64,000 nucleotides of DNA from EW11 sp035765635. GTDB taxonomy: Bacteria; Verrucomicrobiota; Verrucomicrobiia; Opitutales; Opitutaceae. Position numbers and translations under genes: made by a program. The stretch spans positions 186,001-250,000 of the forward strand of contig DASTWZ010000007.1 in assembly GCA_035765635.1 (NCBI GenBank), given 5' to 3'. Numbering within the stretch: the first letter of the stretch is position 1; each line of letters opens with the position of its first letter. Below the pieces are notes generated by a model that was given only the letters and a program-made list of their open reading frames with translations, did not search any database and was not told where the DNA came from. This document shows, in pieces, positions 50,489 through 59,451 of the stretch.

Positions 50489-52621
50489 TTACGGCAGCGC
50501 GAACGCCACGAAGCAATCTCCCTTTGGCGTGTCGAGTTTCGTGCCACCGCAGGCGACGACGACATACTGTTTGCCGTTGGTCTCGTAGGTGCAGGGGGTC
50601 GCGAATCCCGGGGCGGGCAGTTTTGTTTCCCACAAGAGTTTGCCGGTCTTGCGGTCGAACGCGCGGAAATAGCCATCCTTCGTCGCGGCGATGAATATGA
50701 CGCCACCCGCAGTCACGACAGGTCCGCCGTAATTTTCAGCGCCCGTCGGAGGAATGCCTCTGGCCGAACTGATCTCCTTGAAGTCGCCCAGCGTCACTTT
50801 CCAAAGGTACTCGCCAGTATTAAGGTCAATCGCGTTGAGCGTGCCCCAAGGCGGATTGATTCCGGGGAAGCCTTTGCTGTCGACGAACTTCACGTATCCG
50901 TCGAATCGATACGGCGGCGGCGGGACGGCGGACTTCGGCTTCACCTGCTCTCCGCCCGCGGCATTGGCGCTGCCTTCCTTCTTTTCGTCCCCGATCAGAA
51001 ATTCCACCACGGTCTGCTGCTCGAGCGGTGTCAGTCGCGTGAAAGCCGGCATCATGCCCTTGCCCGTGGACACGATCTTCGCGATCTCCTCGCGCGAGCG
51101 GCGCGTGCCCACATCGACGAGCGATGGATAACCGCTCGTCGGATTGCCTTTGCGCTCCGGTCCATGGCAGCCGATGCAGTTCGCCACGTAAACGCGATGA
51201 CCTGGCGTGAGCTCGGCCAACTGCTCGTCCGTCGGCGTGTCAGTCAATCGCGCCACCCAGCCCATCGTCGTCTCGTTCACATAGAGAATGCCGTCGGGAT
51301 CAGCCGCCGCGCCACCCCACTCCGCGCCGCCATCGAAGCCAGGAAAGATGATCGTGTATTGCTTGCTGAAGGGCACGAACGTGCCGGTGCGGCTCTCGCG
51401 GAATGTCTTCAGCAGTTTGTCATGCTCTTCTGAATACGGGTTGATGTCCTTCTCCGTGAAATTCTGGCGCGCGTACGGGGCCGGTTTCGTCGGGATCGGC
51501 TGAGTCGGCCAGGCTTCGTCGCCCGAAAGCTCCGTCTTGGGAAACGGTTTTTCCTCGATCGGAAAAAGTGGCTCGCCCGTGACGCGGTCGAACACGTAGA
51601 CGTACCCTAACTTCGTGACTTGAGCCACGGCATCGATCGTACGGCCGTCGCGTTTGATCGTAATCAGATTGGGCGGCGCGGGCAGATCGCGGTCCCACAG
51701 GTCGTGATGAACGAATTGAAAATGCCAGAGGCGTTTGCCCGTCGCCGCGTCGAGCGCGAGCAGGCAGTTAGCGAAGAGGTTTTGGCCGATGCGATTGCCA
51801 CCCCAGAAATCCGGCGCGGCCGAGCCGGTCGGCACGTAAAGGATGCCGCGCTTCCGATCGATCGACATGCCGGACCAATTGTTCGCCGCGCCGACATTGA
51901 TATTCTTGTACGTGTCCTTGGACCACGTCTCGTAGCCGTACTCTCCGGGCAATGGAATCGTCCGGAAGGTCCACACGAGTTTGCCTGTTCGCACGTTGAA
52001 CGCCTGGATCGTGCCCAGGGCCGCCTGCTCGTTCTCCTCGACGCGGAAAGGCATGACGATGATGTCGCCAAAGAGCGTGCCGGGCGTGGTGGAAACCACA
52101 TAACGATCCTTGGCCGTTTCGCCGAGGCCGGCCCGCAGGCTGGTTTTGCCGTTGTCTCCGAATGACGCGACGAGCTTGCCGGTGCGCGCATCGATTTCGC
52201 AGAGATTCGCGTCGAGGGCGAAAATGATCCGCTTGTCGTCTCCACTTTCCCAATACGTCACGCCGCGGATCGTGCGGTTCGGCACGCCCTTGCCCTCGGA
52301 ATAACGCCATTTCTCGAGACCCGTCGCCGCGTCGAGCGCGAAGATTTCCGCCGACGCGGTCGCGCCGTACAGGACGCCATCGACCACGATCGGATTGCAC
52401 TGCATCTGGCCGAAGTCCCCGGAATGATAGGTCCAGGCGACCTGCAGCTTGGTCACGTTTTCCGGCCGGATCTGATCGATCGTGGAATAATGATTTCGGT
52501 CGGGCCCTCCGAGGTACTCCGTCCATTCCGACTGGCGATGCGGGTTGGCGTTCGAGGCGTTCGCGCGAGACAACGACGTGACCAGGGCGAGCGCCGTGAC
52601 GAGGGGCAGAACGTATTTCAT
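50489..52621 (-). CDS. PQQ-dependent dehydrogenase with cytochrome c domain
   Basis: 710 residues with a signal peptide (KYVLPLVTALALVTSLSRANA). Tryptophan-rich propeller repeats include GVLYGATASAEIFALDAATGLEKW and GVIFIAATKDGYFRAFDRKTGKLLWETKLP, typical of eight-bladed quinoprotein dehydrogenases. A cytochrome c insert has the haem-binding CIGCHG and a methionine ligand in KGMMPAF. It would oxidise an alcohol or sugar in the periplasm and pass electrons through the haem to the respiratory chain. The substrate is not readable. The domain order, with the cytochrome inside the propeller, resembles the membrane-less glucose/sorbosone type found in Verrucomicrobiota and Planctomycetota. Confidence 0.88.
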   Translation of the reverse strand: MKYVLPLVTALALVTSLSRANASNANPHRQSEWTEYLGGPDRNHYSTIDQIRPENVTKLQVAWTYHSGDFGQMQCNPIVVDGVLYGATASAEIFALDAATGLEKWRYSEGKGVPNRTIRGVTYWESGDDKRIIFALDANLCEIDARTGKLVASFGDNGKTSLRAGLGETAKDRYVVSTTPGTLFGDIIVMPFRVEENEQAALGTIQAFNVRTGKLVWTFRTIPLPGEYGYETWSKDTYKNINVGAANNWSGMSIDRKRGILYVPTGSAAPDFWGGNRIGQNLFANCLLALDAATGKRLWHFQFVHHDLWDRDLPAPPNLITIKRDGRTIDAVAQVTKLGYVYVFDRVTGEPLFPIEEKPFPKTELSGDEAWPTQPIPTKPAPYARQNFTEKDINPYSEEHDKLLKTFRESRTGTFVPFSKQYTIIFPGFDGGAEWGGAAADPDGILYVNETTMGWVARLTDTPTDEQLAELTPGHRVYVANCIGCHGPERKGNPTSGYPSLVDVGTRRSREEIAKIVSTGKGMMPAFTRLTPLEQQTVVEFLIGDEKKEGSANAAGGEQVKPKSAVPPPPYRFDGYVKFVDSKGFPGINPPWGTLNAIDLNTGEYLWKVTLGDFKEISSARGIPPTGAENYGGPVVTAGGVIFIAATKDGYFRAFDRKTGKLLWETKLPAPGFATPCTYETNGKQYVVVACGGTKLDTPKGDCFVAFALP

Positions 52622-52819
52622 ACGGCGCGCCCAAATTCGCAGGGCGGATCGGCGCGTCAAACTTCAACACCACTGGTCTCCAGAATGATCCACCTGCTTT
52701 CGGCAAAGGCCTCAGTCTTCCGTGCCATGCAAGAAAGCGCCCGCGATTTGTCGCTTCAGTTTCTCCCGCGCCGGGCGATGCTGGGATTTGCGGCCCGCCG
52801 CTTACCCTGAATTTCCCCG

Positions 52820-53410
52820 ATGAAACGCGCGCTTTTCTGGCTCGTGCTGATCGCCGTCATCGTCGCGTGGCGCTATGAGCCTCGCGCGCATTGGCGCGGC
52901 ATGCCCGCCGCCCATGAGCCGTGGCAAACCACCGATAACCTTCCGCCTCCCTTCCGCAGCGGCGCGGTGACCATCACGCCTCTCGCGCGCTATCAGATCA
53001 CCGCGGTGGTCCTTTCCAGAGACCGGTATCTTTTCGACCAATCCGCAGATATTGCGCCCGTCGATCTCGCCCTCGGCTGGGGTCCGATGAGCGTCGCAGG
53101 CACCATCAACGAACTGAAATTCAGCCAATCGGGCCGCTGGTATTTCTATCAGTGGAACGGCGAGCCCCCTCTCGAAACGGCGGCCATCGTCTCGCATTCC
53201 GCCAACACTCACTGCCTCCCCGCCGACGCGAAAGTCCGCCGCAAGTTGCTCAACGTCAGCCGGCATGACCTCGTCACGATGGAGGGTTTCCTCGTCGAAG
53301 TGCACCGCGACAATGGCAATGTCTGGCGCTCGTCGCTGACGCGGGACGACTCCGGAGGAGGCGCCTGCGAGGTTTTTTGGATAACGAAGATCGACGCGCA
53401 CTCGCTCTGA
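52820..53410 (+). CDS. Hypothetical membrane-anchored protein
   Basis: 196 residues. One N-terminal membrane helix (ALFWLVLIAVIVAWRY) is followed by a beta-rich soluble domain with YQITAVVLSRDRYLFDQSADIAPVDLALGWG, NTHCLPADAKVRRKLLNV and TMEGFLVEVHRDNGNVWRSSLTRDD. The last block, a buried strand followed by a small Gly-rich turn and CEVFWITKI, hints at an OB-like fold. No established function is recognised. It is divergent from the PQQ dehydrogenase with a 200-nt gap in which nothing else was seen. Confidence 0.75.
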   Translation: MKRALFWLVLIAVIVAWRYEPRAHWRGMPAAHEPWQTTDNLPPPFRSGAVTITPLARYQITAVVLSRDRYLFDQSADIAPVDLALGWGPMSVAGTINELKFSQSGRWYFYQWNGEPPLETAAIVSHSANTHCLPADAKVRRKLLNVSRHDLVTMEGFLVEVHRDNGNVWRSSLTRDDSGGGACEVFWITKIDAHSL

Positions 53411-53523
53411 CCGAGGCAGCCGCGTTTAGGCAGGCCCTTCGATGCAGGTCCGCTTGCGCGACGGCGCGACCCGCATAAAACTCTGCGCCTCGTTCTCGTT
53501 TTTTCTCCCGGGCTCAGACGGTC

Positions 53524-54327
53524 ATGCGGCTTCGCTTCATTCACTCGTTTCTCTTTCTCGCCGTTGTCGGTGCGGTGACGCCGCGCGCCGCGCGGGGCGA
53601 GTTCATCAGTCCGCTGGTGAATGTGCAGAACGAGATGCTCGTGATGTCGAATGGGAAACCGGCGCGCCTGCACAACAATCCAGCGGCAAGGGATCGCTCC
53701 TTCGCTGAGGTGCTGGCCTTTATCACGAAAGATCACACCAACCGCATCGCTTATCGCTCTGAACGCTTCATGTGCACGGAGTACGCCGTGCGATTTCACG
53801 ACCGCGCGGAAGCGGCCGGATTTCGCTGCGCCCTCGTCTCGCTTTCATTTTCTCGTGGCGTAGGACACGCGTTAAACGCCTTTCGCACGAGCGACCGCGG
53901 TCTGATTTATGTCGATTGCACCGGCTCGTCCGCCGGCGACGCAGCCGACCTATACGACACCTTTGGCTACATCAAAAAAGGAAAACCGTATGGCCGGCTT
54001 CACGTGCGCCTGGGCAAGCGCGCGCCGAGCAATTATCGAAAATACGAGGACGCCGCCGTGATTTTCCGGAATCTTCACGCCTGGGACAAAGAGATCGCCA
54101 GCGAACAAATCGCGCTCAATGCGGCAACCAAGACGCTGGAGGCCCGCGCCGAAAAAGCGGCCGACGAGCGCGAGGCGAATGCGGTTGTCGCCGCCTCGGC
54201 CGCCCTGCAGGAGCGTGTGGCAAAGTTCAACCGCAAGATCGCGTATCGAAACGACATCGCGACGACGTTCCGTCTCGAATACGACGAAAACGACGCGCCC
54301 GTCACGCGGGTGGATATTTTCTGGTGA
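53524..54327 (+). CDS. Exported transglutaminase-like cysteine protein
   Basis: 267 residues with a signal peptide (LFLAVVGAVTPRAARG). The core has a Cys-His-Asp order typical of the transglutaminase/papain-like fold: C84 in RFMCTEYAV, H115 in GVGHALNAF and D131 in IYVDCTG. The final third is a helical, Ala/Glu-rich region (AATKTLEARAEKAADEREANAVV) likely to form a coiled coil. The activity (protease, amidase or none) is unknown. The gene follows the small membrane protein gene by 113 nt. Confidence 0.65.
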   Translation: MRLRFIHSFLFLAVVGAVTPRAARGEFISPLVNVQNEMLVMSNGKPARLHNNPAARDRSFAEVLAFITKDHTNRIAYRSERFMCTEYAVRFHDRAEAAGFRCALVSLSFSRGVGHALNAFRTSDRGLIYVDCTGSSAGDAADLYDTFGYIKKGKPYGRLHVRLGKRAPSNYRKYEDAAVIFRNLHAWDKEIASEQIALNAATKTLEARAEKAADEREANAVVAASAALQERVAKFNRKIAYRNDIATTFRLEYDENDAPVTRVDIFW

Positions 54328-54346
54328 ACCGTCGGGACGCGTGTCC

Positions 54347-55021
54347 CTAGGCCAGGCGCGCGGCCCACCCGATGCCGCGGAGCAAGATCTCCAGCTGCTG
54401 CGGCACGTTCACGAAATCCTCCGCGTGGTGCCCCAGCGCGAGATAGAAAACGCGCCCAGCGCCGTGGCGTTTTTTCCAGGCCACGGGCATGATCGAACCT
54501 TCGACCCACGGCGCGCTTTCCCGCGCGCCGAAAGTCGTCTGGGCCAGCACTTCGACCGCAGGGTCGACCAGCATGTAATATTGCTCGGTCTGCACATCGA
54601 AATCGTCGATGCCCGCGACGACGGGATCGTGCGGCTTCACGATTTCGACGCGGTACGGAATGATGTTGTCCGGATGCGCGGCGAAAATTCCGCCGACCAT
54701 CCACTGATATTCGACGCGCCCGCGAAACGCATCGCCCATGCCTCCGTGAAAACCAGCCAAGCCCACGCCGGAGCGAATCGCCGCCGTGAGATTTGCCTCC
54801 TGCGCATCGCTCAGCGCACCCATGGTCCAGAGCGGGATGATGACCGCGTGCTGCTGCAGCGACGCGCCGTCGTCGAGCACGCCGAGATCGGTCTTCACCA
54901 CGACCTCGAAGCCTCGCTTCGACAACTCAGTGCGAAGCATCGCGGCACAAGCTTCGGGTTGATGGCCCTCCCAACCGCCAGCCAGAATGAGCGCGGTCCT
55001 GGAATTTTCGATGTGACTCAT
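54347..55021 (-). CDS. ThuA domain protein (trehalose utilization family)
   Basis: 224 residues with the class I glutamine amidotransferase-like fold of ThuA: RTALILAGGWEGHQPE at the start, AVIIPLWTMGALSD, GVGLAGFHGG, and GRVFYLALGHHAEDF near the end. ThuA proteins occur beside sugar dehydrogenases, and ThuA/ThuB of rhizobia act on trehalose and sucrose through 3-keto derivatives. Substrate here is inferred only. The ATG at 55021 fits the domain start; the frame up to 55138 adds 39 residues without similarity. No signal peptide is present. Confidence 0.88.
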   Translation of the reverse strand: MSHIENSRTALILAGGWEGHQPEACAAMLRTELSKRGFEVVVKTDLGVLDDGASLQQHAVIIPLWTMGALSDAQEANLTAAIRSGVGLAGFHGGMGDAFRGRVEYQWMVGGIFAAHPDNIIPYRVEIVKPHDPVVAGIDDFDVQTEQYYMLVDPAVEVLAQTTFGARESAPWVEGSIMPVAWKKRHGAGRVFYLALGHHAEDFVNVPQQLEILLRGIGWAARLA

Positions 55022-55351
55022 TTTAGAGGTTAGGTGATGGATTTGTTGGCCGGCCACGCTGTCAAGAGGGCCGAATTTGATGCACGCTCCATATTTTGTG
55101 ACGCAGGCTCGTCGGACAGTGAAGCGGGCAATATCCACGCTGCGCGCGGTTTAGACAATCCGCTCCTTCGCACTCGACTGATTGCATGAATGCGCGACAG
55201 CAGACTTCGCGCGCCAACGGAAAAACACCTTGCAACTCTAACGTCAGGACTTGTCGTTTTCTCGCGCGCCAACAAGCTCGCAACCTCCCTGTCCGCCTGC
55301 GCGCGACGACGCGAGCAAGCTCATCCCCCACCCTGCGATTCCCGAAAAGTT
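55022..55351. other. Divergent intergenic region between ThuA and GMC genes
   Basis: 330 nt without a convincing gene. It should contain promoters for both flanking genes. The direct repeat CGCGCGCCAAC occurs twice (near 55208 and 55262). No clear promoter, operator or terminator was identified. Confidence 0.4.
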
Positions 55352-57151
55352 ATGGCTGTAGTCACTCCCGATACGTTGAAAGACAACTACGACGTGATCG
55401 TCGTCGGTTCCGGCGCCGCTGGCGGACAGACCGCTTACACGCTGACGATGGAAGGGGCGAAGGTCCTCATGCTCGAGGCGGGCCGTGACTATGATCCGGT
55501 GAAGGAAACGCCGATGTTTCAGCAGGCGTTTCAAGCGCCGCTGCGTGCCGCCGGTACGACGGACAAGCCGTTTGGCTTTGACGATGCGACCGTCGACGGC
55601 GGCTGGGAAGTGCCCGGCGAACCCTACACCAGCGCTTCCTCGGATCCGGACAGAAAATTTTGGTGGTGGCGCGCGCGCATGCTCGGCGGCCGCACCAACC
55701 ACTGGGGGCGTATTTCGCTCCGCAATGGACCCTACGATTTCAAACCGCATCGCCGCGACGGCCTCGGGTTCGATTGGCCGATTGGTTATGAAGATGTCGC
55801 GCCGTACTACGACAAAGTTGAAATGTTGGTCGGTATCTACGGCACGAACGAGGGCTTGGAAAACACGCCGAATTCACCCGAGGGCGTCCTGCTGCCCGCG
55901 CCGAAATTGCGCGTCGGCGAACTGCTCGCGAAGCAGCGCGCCGCCAAGATGGGAATTCCGGTGATTCCGATTCACCGCGCGGTGCTGAGCACACGCCAGG
56001 ATCACACGACGCTTCCCCAGAAAATCCACCCGAACAATCCCAAGGCCCAGCGCGTCCTCGCCCAGGCCATGCAGGGCCGGGCCGCTTGTTTCTGGGCGAC
56101 ACCCTGCGGCCGTGGCTGCTCCATCAAGGCCAATTATCAATCGACGACCGTCCACCTTCCTCCGGCGCTCGCGACGGGAAACCTGGATATCCTGCCGAAC
56201 GCGATGACCCGCGAGGTGATGCTCGGCAAGGACGGCAAGGCCAACGGCGTCGTTTTCATCGACAAGAAAACCGGCAAGGAACGCCAGGCTCGCGCCCGCG
56301 CTGTGGTGCTCGCCGCGAGCTCGGCCGAATCCGTGCGCATTCTGCTCAATTCGAAGTCGAGCCAGTTTCCGAACGGCCTCGCCAACTCCAGCGGCAAGGT
56401 CGGTAAGTATATTATGGATACAGTCGGCTCCTCCCTCGGCGGACATGTTCCGTTGTTGGAAAACATGCCGATTCACAACGAAGACGGCGCGGGCGAACAC
56501 GCTTACGTGCCCTGGTGGCTCTACAAGGAACAAGCCGCGGGCAAGATGGATTTCGCCCGCGGTTATCACATCGAATTTGGCTCCGGCCGCCAGGCTCCGA
56601 ACGCCTACACCGGCCGCGGCATGGAGTCGCTGACGGGCGGAACCTACGGCAAGAAATTCAAGGAAGAGATGCGCCGCTACTACGGGTCGTGGATCTCTTT
56701 CAGTGGCCGCGGCGAGATGATTCCCAACGAAGATTCCTTCTGCGAAATCGATCCCTCGATGAAGGACAAATGGGGCATCCCCGTCCTGCGCTTCCATTGG
56801 AAATGGTCGGAACATGAGACGCGCCAAGCCGCCCACATGCAGCGCACGTTCAAGGACATCATCGAAAGCATGGGCGGAACCGTTCCCGCCCAGGTCGGAG
56901 TAAAGAGCGGCCGCGTCATCGCGCCCGGCGGTTATATCATTCACGAAGTCGGCGGCACGATCATGGGCGCCGATCCAAAAACATCGGTGACAAATCAGTG
57001 GGGCCAAACCTGGGACGTGAAGAATCTCTTCGTCACGGATGGCGGCGTCTTCTGTTCGAACGCGGACAAGAATCCGACGCTCACGATCATGGCGCTCGCG
57101 TGGCGCAGTTCGGACCACCTCCTCGACGAAATGCGCAAAGGAAACATTTAA
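55352..57151 (+). CDS. GMC family FAD-dependent oxidoreductase
   Basis: 599 residues. The FAD-binding N-terminus is YDVIVVGSGAAGGQTAYTL with LMLEAG. The C-terminal GMC_oxred_C domain has IIHEVGGTIMG with the likely catalytic His, and ends with CSNADKNPTLTIMALA. The protein resembles the large subunit of membrane gluconate/glucose dehydrogenases and pyranose dehydrogenases. It has no signal of its own. The next gene encodes subunit 3 with a Tat signal, suggesting joint export. The ATG at 55352 sits just before the FAD motif; the frame back to 55190 is non-conserved. Confidence 0.92.
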   Translation: MAVVTPDTLKDNYDVIVVGSGAAGGQTAYTLTMEGAKVLMLEAGRDYDPVKETPMFQQAFQAPLRAAGTTDKPFGFDDATVDGGWEVPGEPYTSASSDPDRKFWWWRARMLGGRTNHWGRISLRNGPYDFKPHRRDGLGFDWPIGYEDVAPYYDKVEMLVGIYGTNEGLENTPNSPEGVLLPAPKLRVGELLAKQRAAKMGIPVIPIHRAVLSTRQDHTTLPQKIHPNNPKAQRVLAQAMQGRAACFWATPCGRGCSIKANYQSTTVHLPPALATGNLDILPNAMTREVMLGKDGKANGVVFIDKKTGKERQARARAVVLAASSAESVRILLNSKSSQFPNGLANSSGKVGKYIMDTVGSSLGGHVPLLENMPIHNEDGAGEHAYVPWWLYKEQAAGKMDFARGYHIEFGSGRQAPNAYTGRGMESLTGGTYGKKFKEEMRRYYGSWISFSGRGEMIPNEDSFCEIDPSMKDKWGIPVLRFHWKWSEHETRQAAHMQRTFKDIIESMGGTVPAQVGVKSGRVIAPGGYIIHEVGGTIMGADPKTSVTNQWGQTWDVKNLFVTDGGVFCSNADKNPTLTIMALAWRSSDHLLDEMRKGNI

Positions 57152-57167
57152 CTCGGCGAAAAAAAAC

Positions 57168-57881
57168 ATGGACCAAAAAGAAACCCCAAGGATCAGCCGC
57201 CGCGTCGCGGTGAAATGGATGCTCACCGCCTCCGCTTCGCTGCCTTTTCTGCGTCATCCCTCGTGGGCCGCGGAAGAGCCTTCCAGGGCGGGCAAATCAC
57301 CGAGCTTCCCCGAACCGCCCGTCCCGCCATCCGCGGTCGAGCCGGGCAAAGCCGTCAAAGCCGTCGGCTACGGAACGGATCCCGATCTGACCAAGACCTA
57401 CAAACCAGGGGATCTCTGGCCGCTGACGTTCACGGACGAGCAGCGCCGCACGGCCGCCGTGTTGTGCGACATCATTATTCCCGCCGATGAAAAATCACCG
57501 AGCGCGTCCAAAGTGGGCGTGCCCGACTTCATCGACGAATGGATCAGCGCTCCTTACCCGAATCACCAAAAGGATCGCGAGGTGATTTTGCCCGGTATCG
57601 CCTGGATGGATACAGCATCGGAAAAGCGCTTCGGCAAAAAATTCGTCGACGCGACCGAGGCGCAGCGCGTGCAGCTTTGCGACGACATTTCTTTCGTCAA
57701 AACTGCAAAGCCCGAGGACCTGGAAGGCGCTAAATTCTTCGCGCTCTTCCGCGACCTAACCGCCGGTGGTTTCTACACCACGCCCGAAGGCATGCAGGAC
57801 ATCGGCTACGTCGGTAATCGCCCTTCCGCCACCTTCGACGGCCCGCCCGAAGAAGCGCTTCGTAAAGTCGGTTTGATTTAA
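57168..57881 (+). CDS. Gluconate 2-dehydrogenase subunit 3 family protein with Tat signal
   Basis: 237 residues. The N-terminus ISRRVAVKWMLTASASLPFL is a twin-arginine signal. The rest has the subunit 3 domain (LTFTDEQRRTAAVLCDIIIPADEKSPSASKVGVPDFIDEWI and FFALFRDLTAGGFYTTPEGMQDIGYVG). In known gluconate dehydrogenases the small subunit carries the folded flavoprotein through the Tat system. It lies 16 nt after the GMC gene and forms an operon with it. The third, cytochrome c, subunit of such complexes is not adjacent. Repeat copy D follows. Confidence 0.9.
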   Translation: MDQKETPRISRRVAVKWMLTASASLPFLRHPSWAAEEPSRAGKSPSFPEPPVPPSAVEPGKAVKAVGYGTDPDLTKTYKPGDLWPLTFTDEQRRTAAVLCDIIIPADEKSPSASKVGVPDFIDEWISAPYPNHQKDREVILPGIAWMDTASEKRFGKKFVDATEAQRVQLCDDISFVKTAKPEDLEGAKFFALFRDLTAGGFYTTPEGMQDIGYVGNRPSATFDGPPEEALRKVGLI

Positions 57882-57898
57882 GCGCCAGCTTTATTGAA

Positions 57899-58053
57899 GC
57901 CCACGAATCACACGAAGCACACTAAAGCTGAAAGAAGGTTTTCCCACGGAATGCACGGACGACACGGAACCGGAATGTTTTTATTCCGTGTCTTCCGTCC
58001 ATTCCGTGAGAGAATCTTCTCAGATTTTCGTGCGCTTCGTGTGATTCGTGGGC
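57899..58053. repeat. Nested palindromic repeat element, copy D
   Basis: Outer arms 57899-57926 and 58025-58053, inner arms 57943-57969 and 57984-58010 around a short central loop. The inner stem is nearly perfect (GGAAT-x-CACGGA type against its inverse). It lies between convergent genes for subunit 3 and the lactonase. Confidence 0.9.
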
Positions 58054-58060
58054 CCAAAAA

Positions 58061-59227
58061 TCATTTCGCCTTCGCGAAGGCGATGGCCACGGGCTTCGAA
58101 AGCTGAAGTGAGCTGCCTTCGACGCGCGTCAGCGTGCCTTTCTCCGGATCGATGCGAAACGCGTAGATGTCGTTCGATTGCTGATTCGCGGCGATGAGGA
58201 ACTGGCCGGAAGGATCCAGCACGAAATTGCGTGGCACGCGTCCGCCCGTGCTCACGCGCTGAGCGAATTCCAGTTTCCCGTCCGCCACGATGTTCAGCAC
58301 CACGATGCTGTCGTCGCCACGATTACTCGCGTAAACATGCTTTCCGGCGCGATCGATCTGAATCTCCGCCGCGGTGTTCTCGCCTTTGAAATCTTTCGGC
58401 AAAACGGAAATATTCTGAATTTCCTTCGAAGCGCCGCTCGCGCCATCGAAGGTGAAGACGGAAAGATCCGAGCCCAATTCGTTGAGCAAATAAATGCGGT
58501 CTCCTGCCGGATTGAAAACGAAGTGGCGCGGCCCGCGGCCCGGTTGCCCAATGACATCGCGCTCAGGGGCCGCCGTCAGCGTCCTGTTCTCGGCGTCGTA
58601 CGCATACGCCTTGATCCGATCCAGACCGAGGTCGACCGCGTAGACGTATTTTCCATCAGGACTCGTCTGAATTTGATGAGCGTGCGCAGCGTCCTGGCGC
58701 TTGGGATTTTTTCCTTTGCCGGTGTGTTGGATTTTGCTCGTGGCCGCCACCAGCGTGCCATCGTTGCGAATGGGCAAGGCAGCGATGCTGCCACCCGCGT
58801 AATTGGCGACGAACAGGCAATCGCCTGCTGTATCCACGCTGACATGACAAGGCCCCCGGCCTTCCGAGGACTGCTGATTCAAAACGCGAAGCGTCGTGCC
58901 ATCGCCCACGACCTGAGTCGCCGTGACGAAGCCGGTTTTCTTGCCGCCGTACTCGTTCACCTCGTTGCCGGCGTAAACGAATTTGCCATCCGGTGAAATC
59001 GCGAGCCACGCGGGATTGGCGGTCTTCACCGCAATCTTCAAGTCGCTCATCTGGCCGGTGTTCGTGTCCAGCCGAGCACTGTAGATACCTTCGGCTGCTG
59101 AACCCGTGTAGGTGCCGATGTAGAAAAGTTCACTGGCCGCGCGCCCAATCGAGAACGCGGAGAGGGCCAACAACGCCGCGCCGACGGAGCGCGTGAAACG
59201 AGAGAAGGGCATGAGTTGCAGATTCAT
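58061..59227 (-). CDS. Exported lactonase (seven-bladed beta-propeller)
   Basis: About 388 residues with a signal peptide (VGAALLALSAFSIGRA). The propeller repeats are typical of the 6-phosphogluconolactonase (Pgl/YbhE) family: FYIGTYTGSAAEGIYS, PAWLAISPDGKFVYAGNEV, GPCHVSVDTAGDCLFVANYAGG, and PRHFVFNPAGDRIYLLNEL. It would open sugar lactones, here outside the cytoplasm, and matches the neighbouring GMC dehydrogenase, which could make lactones. Starts at 59227, 59212 and 59311 are possible; 59227 puts the signal peptide near the N-terminus. Confidence 0.9.
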   Translation of the reverse strand: MNLQLMPFSRFTRSVGAALLALSAFSIGRAASELFYIGTYTGSAAEGIYSARLDTNTGQMSDLKIAVKTANPAWLAISPDGKFVYAGNEVNEYGGKKTGFVTATQVVGDGTTLRVLNQQSSEGRGPCHVSVDTAGDCLFVANYAGGSIAALPIRNDGTLVAATSKIQHTGKGKNPKRQDAAHAHQIQTSPDGKYVYAVDLGLDRIKAYAYDAENRTLTAAPERDVIGQPGRGPRHFVFNPAGDRIYLLNELGSDLSVFTFDGASGASKEIQNISVLPKDFKGENTAAEIQIDRAGKHVYASNRGDDSIVVLNIVADGKLEFAQRVSTGGRVPRNFVLDPSGQFLIAANQQSNDIYAFRIDPEKGTLTRVEGSSLQLSKPVAIAFAKAK

Positions 59228-59451
59228 AAGGCAGGGGATTCCAAGCTGAGAGGCGACAGGGGCGGCGAACAACGCAAGAATGCAGAACCTGACTGTCCAG
59301 GCAGGTGCCATGCGCTCGTTTTAGCACACGACCAATCACACGGCGCGGTGCAATCCAACAGCAGGTAACCGCCCTGTTACTAACGCCCATTTTGGGAAAC
59401 GGCCGTGCCGGCTTAAACTCGGCCCGTCCGTTATCTCAACCACATAGAACT

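Noticed and set aside
55874..57226. Minus-strand frame of 450 codons
   Set aside because: Antisense to the GMC oxidoreductase gene, whose FAD and C-terminal motifs are intact.
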